Below are positions 45,284 to 55,968 of a stretch of DNA of 61,999 nucleotides, piece by piece. The stretch is from Promethearchaeota archaeon (lineage in GTDB: Archaea > Asgardarchaeota > Lokiarchaeia > Sigyniarchaeales > SOKP01): positions 1 to 61,999 of the forward strand of contig JAHPZE010000027.1 in assembly GCA_019058365.1 (NCBI GenBank), written 5' to 3'. Within the stretch, counting starts at the first letter, position 1, and each line of letters begins with the position of its first letter. Both the position numbers and the translations under genes were made by a program. Below the pieces are notes generated by a model, which worked only from the letters and a program-made list of their open reading frames with translations, did no database searches and was not told where the DNA came from.

Positions 45284-48200
45284 ATGGTAAAGATCCTCAC
45301 CTCAATAAGAAATTTCCGTGATCGTCTCAGAACATCAATATCTGTGAAAGTAAGTAACATTTTATTTTTTCTGGCGATTTTTTTACTTGTAACTCTAACC
45401 ATAATTATTAGATGTAGCCCTCTCATCAGAGGGGTAACTCTGATAAAAGCTTTTGATCCATGGATTCAATATTATAATGCAGAATATTTAAATACTCATT
45501 CTATTTATCAATATTTTAATTGGATCGATTATAAAAGTTGGTATCCTCAAGGAATTTATCGTGGAAATTTACGACCGGGATTAACTTTTACTGTTGTAAT
45601 ACTCTATAATATTTTTCGCTTTTTTGGGATACCTATCTCATTATATAATATATGCTTTTTTTTCCCTGCATTTATGGGAGGGATAACGGTATTAGTTATA
45701 TATTTTCTGGGAAAAGAAATCGATAGTCGCTCAACTGGCTTATTTGCAGCCTTTTTTTTAGCATTCAATCCTGGTTTTTTACAACGAACCACCGCAGGAT
45801 TTTTCGATAATGAAACTATTGGTGTTTTTGCTACTTTAATGACATTCTTATTCTTTTTAAAAGCAATAAGGACGGGAAAATTTTCATATTCTGTAATTGG
45901 TGGAATTTTCCTTGGTTATTTGTCTCTCAGCTGGGGGGGATATCAATTTGTTTTCTTCGTGATCCCTCTTATTAGCGTTATTTTAATTTTAACTAAAAAA
46001 TATAATGAAAATATATTAATATCTTATGCAGGGGTTGAAGGAACTGGTTTATTGATATTTTCTTTATATTTGAAATTTAACTATCAAGATTTCTTCTCCG
46101 AATTAGATTTAGGGGGGATTTTTCTTTTTACAATTATTTTAATAGTTTTCCATATAATTCACACAAAAAGGGGTGAGCATACCAACCTTTATAATAATTT
46201 GATAAATTTTATAAAGTGGGGTTTTATTCCAATTGTTTTAATAGTTGCTGTAATAATATGGGTCGCTCCTGAAATTATACCCTTTGGTTTTGGTTTACGA
46301 TTTTGGACAATTCTAAATCCTTTACTTCGTGAACAAGTATCTCTTGTTGCTTCAGTAGCCGAACAGATGCCCAGTGCATGGAGTGTCTTTTATTATAATA
46401 CATTAATCCCGTTAGTCCTTGTACCCTTAGGCATATATTTCTGTTTTAAGAGATTAAATGTTGCAGATATTTTTGTAATTTTGTTTATTATTCTAATGTA
46501 CTATTTTACAGGAAGTATGATTCGTATCATTTTAATTTTTGCTCCAGCAGCAGCATTAGCGGGAGCTTATGGATTAGTTAGTGTGTTAAAAATTTTCGGT
46601 AGTTTCATAGGGGAAAAAAAAGCTGGAGTAAGTAGAAAAAGACAAAGACAGTTAAAAGGAACATTAGGCAGTTCAGAATCTTTTGCTGTGTATCTTATTG
46701 TTGGGATTATATGTATTGCCCAAGTCACTCATACTAGTGAGATTGCTATTACACAGATGTCATATGCACAAATGGCACCTCAAGGGATTATTCATGATTG
46801 GGAGGAAGCTTTAACGTATATGAAATATAATTTAAAAGGAACAGATGTAGTGGTTTCATGGTGGGATTACGGTTATTGGCTTACTCCAGTGGGGAATGTC
46901 ACAACGGTAAATGATAATAATACTAAGAATTCAACAAGGATAGGGTTGACAGGAATGGCGATGATGCAGTCCAATGAGATTTATAGTGCTAAAGTATTTC
47001 GCGCCTTAAAGGCCGATTATGTATTAGTCTATTTTGGATTTCTTTATACAGGATTAGGTGGTGATGAAGGAAAGTGGACTTGGATGGTAGATATTTGCAA
47101 CGATCATTATGCTACTTATCTTAATAGGGGAATGGAAGAAGATAATTGGGCAGAAAATGCTGTTTTTGATATTAATGAATATCATAATACAACCACTGGA
47201 TATATGGGAGACAAATGGTTTGACAGTCAATTGGTTAAGTTAATGTTTTGGGGCGAAACTACCACATCTTCAGAAGATTTAAACTATTTTGAAGATAATT
47301 ATGCCACGCAGATAAATAGTAGAACTGATGATGATGGAGACTTATGGGCAACTCATATTCCTGAAAACGGTGAGTATGAATCTATCGTATTTATTCCACA
47401 ATACTTCTCTTTATACCATTTAGTCAAGCTATATAAAATAGATTATACTGCTCTAGACTCTAGTTTTGTAATTAAAAATTCAGAGGTTTTTGAGAATGGA
47501 TATGCTACATTTGAATTAGTAAACACGGGAACAAAGGATTTGCTTATCAATAAAGTAGATGTCAATGGAGTGGATTATCCATTTGTTATGGGTCCTGAAA
47601 ATAATACAGTTGAGCAGGGGAGTGAAGAATTAGTCTGGGTAGATATGACAGACGCAAATTTAGAAAAAGATGATGTTGCTAACATAACTGTAACCGCTCA
47701 ATCAGAAGCTTTATATTCAAGAACTTTTGAATTTACAAATTCGACTAGTAACTTTTTTGTTAAAGAAGCAGTGGAAGGTGCTATTAATATAAATAAGGAA
47801 AATAGTATTGTTATTCAAAAAGATTCATCTAGCGTCGATATATACCTTGAAGTGGAAAATGTTGGTGATTCAGTTGAAGTACTAGATAGATTCTACGCAA
47901 CCGAAGATACCATAGATAATAGATTTAATCAAGAGATAATCACATATTTAGAAGGTTCCTCCGTTCTTGGACCAACGGAGAAAGCTTATGTTAAGATAGA
48001 AAATGCAGATGTAGATTTTTTCCCAATTAAAAAATATAATAAGATAGGTGTGGCTACTCAAAATAATATATCTGACGAAGTCTTATTCACTTCAAATAAA
48101 GAAAGCTTTTCTCTATCAATATTAAGTGAGGAAAGGATTATATCACCTGAAGAGTTAGCGGCTCTTAATAGTAATTATAGGAAAAATATTCCAATTGATT

Positions 48201-49183
48201 TCAATAACTCATATGCTTATACGTATGATAATGGAAGTACAATTTTAACTGTAAGAATAAAAAATACTGGGGACATTATTTTTGGTTTGGATTCAATATA
48301 TTTAACAGAATCTTTAACTAATGTTAATATAAATGATTTTCATACTCAAAGTGGAAAACTAAATATAGAAAGCAATAAAGAAGATGTAATTATTATAGAT
48401 GCCACTGATTATGTATCTGGAGAAGTTAATGAAGAAATACTAATATGTGTTACTGGAAGTTTCGGAACAACAGTTGCTTCCGACATTGGATATATTCATA
48501 CCATAAGAGATCAGGAGGATATTCAAATTATTGAAAGTATTGATGGAACGGCAGTTTCATACATTAACGCAAATGAAACAGGCACACTACTAATCAAAAA
48601 CACAGGAGATACACCTGTAACTTTAGAAAATGTCATTATTAATAGTACTGTTACACTTGATTGCTCAAATCTTAATGAAATTGAATTTTTATATGGGGAT
48701 ACCTCACTAGATATACAAGAATGTGCCTTGATTACTTTTAATATTCCAACTTTGCAAATAAATAAATCAGATGATGTTGTAGTTAAAATAACAACTACTT
48801 CCACGGCAGAGTATGAAACAACATTTAGTGCAATAGTTGATAATGAATATTTCAATATCACAATTAATCCTGATATAACTAAAATTGACCTTAGCGACAA
48901 TGAAGTCACAATAAAAATAATAAATAATGGAAAGTTGAATGTGACGGTTGATTCAATTTATATAAATGAGACGTACATTCCTCTTAATATCTATTTCAGT
49001 TTTGAAGATGGAATATCTTATGAAATTGCTCGCCTAGGAGGTTCCATTACAATTACAATGACGGTCAATGATCTAAAACTATTAATTGGTGTTGATCCTC
49101 TTAATGTGGATGATAACCTAATAATTTTAGTTCGTACAATAGAAGGTGCTGAAGACATTCAAGAAGAACTTGTAAAGAACTAA
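45284..49183 (+). CDS. aglB: Oligosaccharyltransferase STT3/AglB with very long C-terminal region
   Basis: 1299 aa; archaeal AglB is usually 800-1000. About 11-13 membrane helices occupy residues 20-480. The first-loop acidic motif (KAFDPWIQYYNAEYL) and the WWDYG motif (about residues 528-532, WWDYGYWLTPVGN) are present. After residue about 730 come several repeated beta-sandwich units of about 100 residues with LVNTGTKDLLINKVDVNG or IKNTGDTPVTLENVII motifs, CARDB-like. Transfers glycan from dolichol to Asn-X-Ser/Thr outside the cell. Many surface proteins in the window carry sequons. Monocistronic. Confidence 0.93.
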   Translation: MVKILTSIRNFRDRLRTSISVKVSNILFFLAIFLLVTLTIIIRCSPLIRGVTLIKAFDPWIQYYNAEYLNTHSIYQYFNWIDYKSWYPQGIYRGNLRPGLTFTVVILYNIFRFFGIPISLYNICFFFPAFMGGITVLVIYFLGKEIDSRSTGLFAAFFLAFNPGFLQRTTAGFFDNETIGVFATLMTFLFFLKAIRTGKFSYSVIGGIFLGYLSLSWGGYQFVFFVIPLISVILILTKKYNENILISYAGVEGTGLLIFSLYLKFNYQDFFSELDLGGIFLFTIILIVFHIIHTKRGEHTNLYNNLINFIKWGFIPIVLIVAVIIWVAPEIIPFGFGLRFWTILNPLLREQVSLVASVAEQMPSAWSVFYYNTLIPLVLVPLGIYFCFKRLNVADIFVILFIILMYYFTGSMIRIILIFAPAAALAGAYGLVSVLKIFGSFIGEKKAGVSRKRQRQLKGTLGSSESFAVYLIVGIICIAQVTHTSEIAITQMSYAQMAPQGIIHDWEEALTYMKYNLKGTDVVVSWWDYGYWLTPVGNVTTVNDNNTKNSTRIGLTGMAMMQSNEIYSAKVFRALKADYVLVYFGFLYTGLGGDEGKWTWMVDICNDHYATYLNRGMEEDNWAENAVFDINEYHNTTTGYMGDKWFDSQLVKLMFWGETTTSSEDLNYFEDNYATQINSRTDDDGDLWATHIPENGEYESIVFIPQYFSLYHLVKLYKIDYTALDSSFVIKNSEVFENGYATFELVNTGTKDLLINKVDVNGVDYPFVMGPENNTVEQGSEELVWVDMTDANLEKDDVANITVTAQSEALYSRTFEFTNSTSNFFVKEAVEGAININKENSIVIQKDSSSVDIYLEVENVGDSVEVLDRFYATEDTIDNRFNQEIITYLEGSSVLGPTEKAYVKIENADVDFFPIKKYNKIGVATQNNISDEVLFTSNKESFSLSILSEERIISPEELAALNSNYRKNIPIDFNNSYAYTYDNGSTILTVRIKNTGDIIFGLDSIYLTESLTNVNINDFHTQSGKLNIESNKEDVIIIDATDYVSGEVNEEILICVTGSFGTTVASDIGYIHTIRDQEDIQIIESIDGTAVSYINANETGTLLIKNTGDTPVTLENVIINSTVTLDCSNLNEIEFLYGDTSLDIQECALITFNIPTLQINKSDDVVVKITTTSTAEYETTFSAIVDNEYFNITINPDITKIDLSDNEVTIKIINNGKLNVTVDSIYINETYIPLNIYFSFEDGISYEIARLGGSITITMTVNDLKLLIGVDPLNVDDNLIILVRTIEGAEDIQEELVKN

Positions 49184-49313
49184 CTTTCTGATTTTTTATT
49201 TATCGATTAATAAAAATCATAAGGTATGGAACATTAGAATATCATAAGTCTTATCTCCAATAAATTAACTGTATTTTTTTGTTGAATAAATGTAAAATAA
49301 ATCATTTAAAGTC

Positions 49314-51320
49314 ATGATTGTTGAATTTAAATTAGAATCCAAATTTCTTCCAGCGGGGGATCAACCAGAAGCTATAAAAACTCTATCTAATAATATATCT
49401 AAAGGTAAACGCTTTCAAACATTATTAGGAGCGACTGGAACGGGAAAAACTTTTTCTATCGCCAATATAATTCAAGAAATTCAGAAACCAACTTTAGTGA
49501 TGGCTCCTAATAAAACTTTAGCAGCTCAATTATATAATGAATTAAAAGAGCTTTTTCCTCATAACTCGGTTCATTATTTTGTCTCATATTACGATTATTA
49601 CCAACCTGAGGCATATATGCCAATTTCAAGTTTGTATATTGAAAAAGATTTTAGTGTTAATGAAGAAATTGAAAGATTAAGACTCGCAGCAGCTCATGCT
49701 GTAAGAACTCGGATAGATGTTATTGTTGTTGCTACAGTCTCATGTATTTATGGATTGGGAAACCCTGATCTTTGGACAAAGATTGCTCTCTATGTAGAGA
49801 AAGGACAGCAAATAAAACGATCTGATATTATAAAGAAATTAATAAAAATCAATTATGAACGTAATGATATTGAATTTAAACCTGGAATTGTAAGAGTAAA
49901 AGGAGATATAATCGATATATATCCAGCATATCTAAATAATGGTGTAAGAATTTCTTTGTTTGGGGATGAAATTGAGTCAATCACAGAGATTCATCCTCTA
50001 ACTAATAATCCAATACAAGAAGTACCAAACTATAGAGTATTCCCTGCTACACATTTTATAATTCCAGATGAAAATAAGGCGAAAGCTTTAGAATATATAA
50101 GTGAGGAACTGGAAGAACGTATTAAATATTTTAAAAATCAGAAAAGGTATGCGGAAGCACAAAATATTGAGAGGATAGTTAAATATGATATAGAAATGAT
50201 GAAGGAAATGGGTTGGTGCAAAGGTATAGAGAATTACTCTAGACCTTTAGATGGCAGACCGGAAGGAACACCTCCTATGACGTTAGTAGATTACTTTCCA
50301 AATGATTTTTTAATAGTTGTTGATGAATCTCATGTAACAATACCACAAATCCATGGAATGATTGGCGGAGATCGATCTCGTAAAAAAAATCTTGTAGATT
50401 ATGGATGGCGTTTGCCAAGCGCTTATGATAATAGACCTCTTACATTTGATGAATGGGAATCTAAGATAAAATATGTAATTCTAATGAGCGCCACCCCTGG
50501 TGATTGGGAATTAAAGAAATCTGGAGGGGTTTCTGCAGAGCAGATAATTCGACCTACTGGTCTCGTTGATCCGATAGTAGAGGTAAGGCCCGCAAAAAAT
50601 CAAATTGATGATTTATTAGGAGAAATCAGAAAAGTAATTGAAAATAACGGTAGAATTCTTATAACAACTCTTACTAAAAGAATGGCTGAAGATATAGCAG
50701 AATATTATAATGAATTAGGATTGAAAATTACTTATTTGCATTCAGAAGTAGATACTGTGGAAAGATTTGAAATTTTACGTCAATTAAGAGATGGAACTTT
50801 TGATATTTTAGTAGGTATTAATCTTTTAAGAGAAGGGTTAGATTTGCCAGAAGTACAATTAGTAGCAATTTTGGATGCTGATAAATTAGGATTTTTAAGA
50901 GATACTCGCTCTTTAATTCAAACTATTGGTAGGGCTTCGAGAAATGTTGAAGGGAAAGCAATTTTATATGGAGATAGGATGTCTCCAGCCATGAAAGCAG
51001 CGATTGATGAAACCAATAGAAGAAGAAATAAGCAAATTATATATAATGAAGAAAATGGTATCACTCCTCAAACCATTAAAAAAAACATATTAAAATCTCT
51101 ATCAGAGGAACAGGAGTTTAAAGATAGAGAAGTTAAAAAACTTAAACAAAAAGTAAAAGATAAAATTAAAAAATTGGAAGAAGAAGGAGATATTGACATT
51201 GTTATTCAGTATCTGGAGAGTAAAATGTTTTTGGCAGCAAAAGAATTAAGATTTGAAGATGCTGCTTATCTAAGAGACAAAATCAAGGACATTAAAAAGG
51301 TTTATGAAATAGAATCATGA
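49314..51320 (+). CDS. uvrB: Excinuclease ABC subunit B (UvrB)
   Basis: 668 aa. Walker A GATGTGKTF, NKTLAAQLYNELKELFP, the beta-hairpin YYDYYQPEAY, VVDESHVTIPQI, helicase motifs GINLLREGLDLPE and QTIGRASRN. The C-terminal UVR domain (YLESKMFLAAKELRFEDAAYLRDKI) that recruits UvrC is intact. Bacterial-type nucleotide excision repair, acquired laterally in archaea. uvrA lies downstream beyond a ClC gene; no uvrC is in the window. Confidence 0.97.
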   Translation: MIVEFKLESKFLPAGDQPEAIKTLSNNISKGKRFQTLLGATGTGKTFSIANIIQEIQKPTLVMAPNKTLAAQLYNELKELFPHNSVHYFVSYYDYYQPEAYMPISSLYIEKDFSVNEEIERLRLAAAHAVRTRIDVIVVATVSCIYGLGNPDLWTKIALYVEKGQQIKRSDIIKKLIKINYERNDIEFKPGIVRVKGDIIDIYPAYLNNGVRISLFGDEIESITEIHPLTNNPIQEVPNYRVFPATHFIIPDENKAKALEYISEELEERIKYFKNQKRYAEAQNIERIVKYDIEMMKEMGWCKGIENYSRPLDGRPEGTPPMTLVDYFPNDFLIVVDESHVTIPQIHGMIGGDRSRKKNLVDYGWRLPSAYDNRPLTFDEWESKIKYVILMSATPGDWELKKSGGVSAEQIIRPTGLVDPIVEVRPAKNQIDDLLGEIRKVIENNGRILITTLTKRMAEDIAEYYNELGLKITYLHSEVDTVERFEILRQLRDGTFDILVGINLLREGLDLPEVQLVAILDADKLGFLRDTRSLIQTIGRASRNVEGKAILYGDRMSPAMKAAIDETNRRRNKQIIYNEENGITPQTIKKNILKSLSEEQEFKDREVKKLKQKVKDKIKKLEEEGDIDIVIQYLESKMFLAAKELRFEDAAYLRDKIKDIKKVYEIES

Positions 51321-51376
51321 AATTTTTGCTTTAAAAATAGTTAAAAATGTTAATTATATAAAGGAATCTGAAAAAC

Positions 51377-52681
51377 CTACTCCTTTTCAACATCCAATTG
51401 TCCTGAAATGATTGAGGTTGTTCCGCTAATAATATAAGCTATTACTGTTGTTATTCCAGCAGGAATAAATAATATTGGAACCCAAGTCATTTCTACAATT
51501 ATGAAGATAGCTGCGATAGGATTATTTGTTGCTGCCCCTAAAGTAGCAGAAACCCCTAACATTACGAATAGTTCAGCATTTTCAGGATAAACTAATACGC
51601 CGAATAAACCTCCATTAATTGCACCAACAATCATTAAAGGCATAATAATCCCAGCACTATTCATTGTTCCAATTGAAAGAATAATAGCAATTATTATTAC
51701 AATTAAAAAGATAAGCAAATGATTCCAAGGAATATTCTGGATAAAATTCGTGAGTACACTCAAAAAGGTTATATCTGGATGAATCAACTCATTGCTATAA
51801 TTAAAATTTATGAAAGGAATTATTATAAATAAAAAAATCCCATATCCAATTCCTCCCAGAAAAGGGAGAATCCATAAACCTATTTTTTTTTTAAATTGTT
51901 TATTTAATTGATTAGTAATGATTTTTAATATACCTATGTAAAATATGACGAAAATTCCAATGTAAAGTCCGAAAACAATAAATATTGGAAATAAAAGAAT
52001 ATAATTGATACTCTTAGGAGTTGCAGAAGAAAGTTGTGTCGTTATTAAAGGAGTAAATCCAAAAACTAAACAAAAAATAATATAGGCGATAGTTGATGAA
52101 ATAATTGAAGGTATCAACGACTTATAATGAATATGGTTACAATATGGAAGTTCAGCGCAAAATAGCGCACCACTTATAGGGGCTTTTAATAACGCTGCCG
52201 TACAAGCACTTGCACCAATAAAAGAATATATATTTTTATCTATCTTTTTTTTTTTTGATAACTGTGAACCTAAAGTTGCTCCGATTAAAAGACCTGGACC
52301 TTCTCTTCCACAAATCATCCCTGACCCAAATGTCCAAGATGTTGCAAAAGCTTTAGCAATTAAATTTGCTATTTTCTTATATTCTGGATTTGATAAAGTA
52401 ACTTCTTTTATAAATTGATCTGACCCAGTACCCATTATTCTATTATATTTCCCATATTTTACTAATAAACTTGTTGAAAGCCCCGCTATAATTGGTGCTA
52501 CAAAATAAGGTACATATGAAAAACCAAATTTGAAAAGTTCTAAAAGATATTTGAACAAAATTATTATTAAACCACATACTACTCCAAAAAAGATTGCTAT
52601 AAAGAAATACTGATAAAAATTTTTACCCAAAGCTAATTTGGACACAACAATCCGTTTCATTTTTTTAAGAAAATGATTCAT
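51377..52681 (-). CDS. ClC-type chloride channel or H+/Cl- antiporter
   Basis: 434 aa, about ten to eleven helices. The ClC filter/gate sequence GREGPGLLIGATLG (about residues 122-135) includes the gating Glu. A Gly/Asn-rich second region (GMNSAGIIMPLMIVGA and GVSATLGAATNNPIAAI) matches the family. There is no CBS domain. It is inserted between uvrB and uvrA on the opposite strand. Whether it acts as channel or exchanger cannot be told. Confidence 0.88.
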   Translation of the reverse strand: MNHFLKKMKRIVVSKLALGKNFYQYFFIAIFFGVVCGLIIILFKYLLELFKFGFSYVPYFVAPIIAGLSTSLLVKYGKYNRIMGTGSDQFIKEVTLSNPEYKKIANLIAKAFATSWTFGSGMICGREGPGLLIGATLGSQLSKKKKIDKNIYSFIGASACTAALLKAPISGALFCAELPYCNHIHYKSLIPSIISSTIAYIIFCLVFGFTPLITTQLSSATPKSINYILLFPIFIVFGLYIGIFVIFYIGILKIITNQLNKQFKKKIGLWILPFLGGIGYGIFLFIIIPFINFNYSNELIHPDITFLSVLTNFIQNIPWNHLLIFLIVIIIAIILSIGTMNSAGIIMPLMIVGAINGGLFGVLVYPENAELFVMLGVSATLGAATNNPIAAIFIIVEMTWVPILFIPAGITTVIAYIISGTTSIISGQLDVEKE

Positions 52682-52971
52682 ATTTATGCCAAAATCAGTT
52701 TAATAGTATTTAATTATATGATTGGTAGTTTTTAAAGTTGAGAAAAGATTTTTTCTTGATTTCGATATTATTATTGAGTAATTATAATAATTTCAGATTA
52801 TACATATTATTCTTTTGTTATCTAAGAAAAATAATAATATGGCTAGTAATAATTCATAAATTGCATACCCCGATTCTGTATATTTTTTTTATTTGTTAAT
52901 ACCAATATAAGGTTTTATTGTATCTTAGAAAAACTTTTTTGATTTCCAGAATTAAAAAGAAATAGTAGAAC
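52682..52971. promoter_or_regulatory. Promoter region of uvrA with an element repeated at 44.15 kb
   Basis: About 290 bp between divergent genes. The last 80 bases include 52895-52955, duplicated at 44152-44212 (see repeat). A TATA-like AATATAAGG lies at about 52904-52912, and the uvrA ATG follows at 52972. Confidence 0.5.
52895..52955 (+). repeat. uvrA upstream element, duplicated at 44152-44212
   Basis: 61 bases ending 16 bases before the uvrA ATG. It contains a TATA-like AATATAAGG and the block CTTTTTTGATTTCCAGAATT. The second copy is stranded upstream of the rfcS remnant. Confidence 0.65.
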
Positions 52972-55842
52972 ATGAATGAATTTATTGTCATTAAAGGTGC
53001 CAGAGAGAACAATTTAAAAGATATTAATGTAAAAATACCACGAAATAAGCTTGTGGTTGTAACTGGTATTAGTGGGAGCGGAAAAAGTTCCCTAGTAATT
53101 AATACATTATATGCCGAAGGACAGCGAAGATTCTTAGAATCATTATCTAGTTATGCTAGACAATTCTTAGGAGAGATGGATAAACCTGATGTAGATTCAA
53201 TAGAAGGATTATCTCCTGCAATAGCAATTGAGCAAAAACCACTTTCAAAAAATCCAAGAAGTACGGTTGGTACTGTTACTGAAATATATGATTACTATCG
53301 ATTGTTATTTGCTAATATTGGTATCCCTCATTGTCCTAATTGCGGTAAAGAGATAAAACCACAGACACCACAACAAATTATTCAGCAAGTATTAGATTCA
53401 ATTGAAGAGAATAAAAAATTTATGGTTAAAGCTCCCGTTATACGAGATAGAAAAGGAGAATACAAAGAGCTTTTACAAGATTTAAAGAAGCAAGGATATA
53501 TGAGAGTTGAAGTTGATGGGATTCAATATACTTTAGATGAAGATATCTCGATGGAAAAAAATGTGAAACACAATATCAATGTTATAATTGACAGGTTAGT
53601 AATGCGTAAGGATATTAAGACAAGACTAGCTGATTCTATTGAAATTGCATTAGAACTAACAGATGGTTTAGTTATTGTTGAGATCATAGAAAATGGGGAG
53701 CAAATTTACTCTGAACATCTCGCTTGTATTGATTGTGGAATATCTTTTCCTCCTTTAGATCATAAAATGTTTTCATTTAACATTCCTCATGGAAGCTGTA
53801 AATATTGTAGCGGTTTAGGTAATGTTATGGAATTTGATTATGGATTACTTTTAGGAAATGATTTAGATGTTTCGCTAGAGGAGACTCCTCTAAGAGATAT
53901 TCCTGGATTTGGATCTCTAAACGGTTATTCTTGGCAAACAATAGTGCAAGTTGCTAAACACTATGGATTTGACACGGATAAAACACCAATTAAAAATATT
54001 GACTCAACAAAACTTCATAAAATATTATATGGTTCTGAAAATGAATCAATTGATTTTCATTTTGAGAGTGAAAATAATGACTATAAAAACCATAATGGAG
54101 ATTTCAAATCTTCTTGGCAAGTTGTTAGACCTTTCGAGGGAATAATTCCACTATTGCAAAGACGATACATGGAAACTCGTTCAGAGTGGGCTCGCGATGT
54201 TTATGAAAGTTTTATGAATAGGATAAATTGCCCTCAGTGTGATGGACAAAGATTAAAACCAGAAAGTTTAGCAGTAACAATTAACAATCTCAATATTGCT
54301 GAATTGTCTGCTTTATCTGTAAAGGATTCTTTAAAATTTTATAAAGAATTAAATTTAACTGAAATTGAAAAAATAATAGTTAAAGAAGTGTTAAAAGAAA
54401 TATTAGATAGATTGTCTTTCCTTGAAAATGTAGGATTAGATTATATTTCATTAAACCGTCGATCAGATACATTATCCGTCGGAGAAGCAGAAAGAATTCG
54501 ATTAGCTACTCAATTAGGGTCTAGCTTAGTAGGAGTTTTATATGTTTTAGATGAACCTAGTATAGGACTTCATCAAAGAGATATCAATCGTCTTATCAAA
54601 ATGTTAAAAAAATTAAGAGATCTAGGGAATACTGTTATTGTGGTTGAACATGATGAGGCAATAATGCGTAGTGCAGATCACATTATTGATTTAGGACCAT
54701 TAGCAGGTGAGAAGGGGGGTGAAATAGTTGCTGAAGGACCTATTGAAGCTATAATCAAATCCAGGACTTTAACTGGGGATTATCTATCAGGAAAAAAGAA
54801 AATAATAATTCCTAAAAATAGACGAAAAATAAACAAAGATTTTGTTGAAATAAAAGGAGCAGACGAGAATAATTTAAAACATATCGATGTAAAAATTCCT
54901 TTAGGAGTATTTACTTGTATAACAGGTGTTTCTGGAGCAGGAAAAACTAGTCTAATTATTGATTGTTTATATAAAGGACTCTATAATCTAATAAATACAA
55001 GGAGTTCAAAAATCAGCGAAGGAAAGCATGATAAGATTATAGGATATGAAAAAATTGATAAAATTATTAATATAGACCAATCCCCAATAGGAAGAACTCC
55101 CAGATCTGTCCCTGCAACATATACAAAAGCTTTAGATTATATTAGAGAAATCTTTGCTGGATTACCAGAAGCAAGAGAAAGAGGTTATAAAAAGGGTCGA
55201 TTTAGTTTTAATACTAACGATGGACATTGCAAAAAATGTAAAGGAACGGGATATATACTTAAAGAAATGTATTTCTTACCCGATGTGTATATAAAGTGTG
55301 ATTTATGTAAAGGAAAAAGATATAATGCTGAGACATTAGACATTAAGTATCGGGGAAAATCAATTTATGAGATATTGAGAATGACTTTCCATCAAGCTTT
55401 AGAATTTTTTGATAATTTTCCAAATTTAAAAAGGACTATAAAAACAATAGTAGATGTTGGGTTAGGTTATTTAGAATTAGGTCAATCCTCAACTACTTTA
55501 AGTGGAGGAGAATCACAACGATTAAAAATAGCTAGAGAACTAAGAAAAGCAAGTACGGGAAACACACTTTATATTTTAGATGAACCTACAACTGGACTTA
55601 GTTCTTTCGATATTAATTATTTATTAAAAGTCCTTCAAAAGTTAGTTGATAAAGGTAATACAGTAATTATAATTGAACATAATATGGATATTATAAAATC
55701 GGTTGATTTTATTATTGATCTTGGTCCGGAAGGTGGTGAAAAAGGAGGTAATATTGTAGTAAAAGGAACTCCTGAAGAAATCATTAAAAATCCTCATTCA
55801 TTTACAGCGCAATATTTAAAAGGATACCTTACAAACAATTAA
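52972..55842 (+). CDS. uvrA: Excinuclease ABC subunit A (UvrA)
   Basis: 956 aa, standard length. Two ABC ATPase halves: Walker A GISGSGKSS (about residues 30-38) and GVSGAGKTS (about 650-658), signatures TLSVGEAERIRLA and TLSGGESQRLKIA. Zinc fingers CPNCGKEI near 119-126, CDGQRLK-type near 415-430, and the second-half CKKCKGTGYIL...CDLCKGKRY. Recognises damaged DNA with UvrB. Bacterial in origin. Confidence 0.97.
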   Translation: MNEFIVIKGARENNLKDINVKIPRNKLVVVTGISGSGKSSLVINTLYAEGQRRFLESLSSYARQFLGEMDKPDVDSIEGLSPAIAIEQKPLSKNPRSTVGTVTEIYDYYRLLFANIGIPHCPNCGKEIKPQTPQQIIQQVLDSIEENKKFMVKAPVIRDRKGEYKELLQDLKKQGYMRVEVDGIQYTLDEDISMEKNVKHNINVIIDRLVMRKDIKTRLADSIEIALELTDGLVIVEIIENGEQIYSEHLACIDCGISFPPLDHKMFSFNIPHGSCKYCSGLGNVMEFDYGLLLGNDLDVSLEETPLRDIPGFGSLNGYSWQTIVQVAKHYGFDTDKTPIKNIDSTKLHKILYGSENESIDFHFESENNDYKNHNGDFKSSWQVVRPFEGIIPLLQRRYMETRSEWARDVYESFMNRINCPQCDGQRLKPESLAVTINNLNIAELSALSVKDSLKFYKELNLTEIEKIIVKEVLKEILDRLSFLENVGLDYISLNRRSDTLSVGEAERIRLATQLGSSLVGVLYVLDEPSIGLHQRDINRLIKMLKKLRDLGNTVIVVEHDEAIMRSADHIIDLGPLAGEKGGEIVAEGPIEAIIKSRTLTGDYLSGKKKIIIPKNRRKINKDFVEIKGADENNLKHIDVKIPLGVFTCITGVSGAGKTSLIIDCLYKGLYNLINTRSSKISEGKHDKIIGYEKIDKIINIDQSPIGRTPRSVPATYTKALDYIREIFAGLPEARERGYKKGRFSFNTNDGHCKKCKGTGYILKEMYFLPDVYIKCDLCKGKRYNAETLDIKYRGKSIYEILRMTFHQALEFFDNFPNLKRTIKTIVDVGLGYLELGQSSTTLSGGESQRLKIARELRKASTGNTLYILDEPTTGLSSFDINYLLKVLQKLVDKGNTVIIIEHNMDIIKSVDFIIDLGPEGGEKGGNIVVKGTPEEIIKNPHSFTAQYLKGYLTNN

Positions 55843-55968
55843 CTCTCAATTTTACCTCAATTTTCTCTTAAATTTTAAAATAAAATTCTAATCCAATGGT
55901 AAATAAAATTATACTATAAGCAACAGATTATCTATTTTAAAAATGCAATTTGAGATTCGTGATAAATT

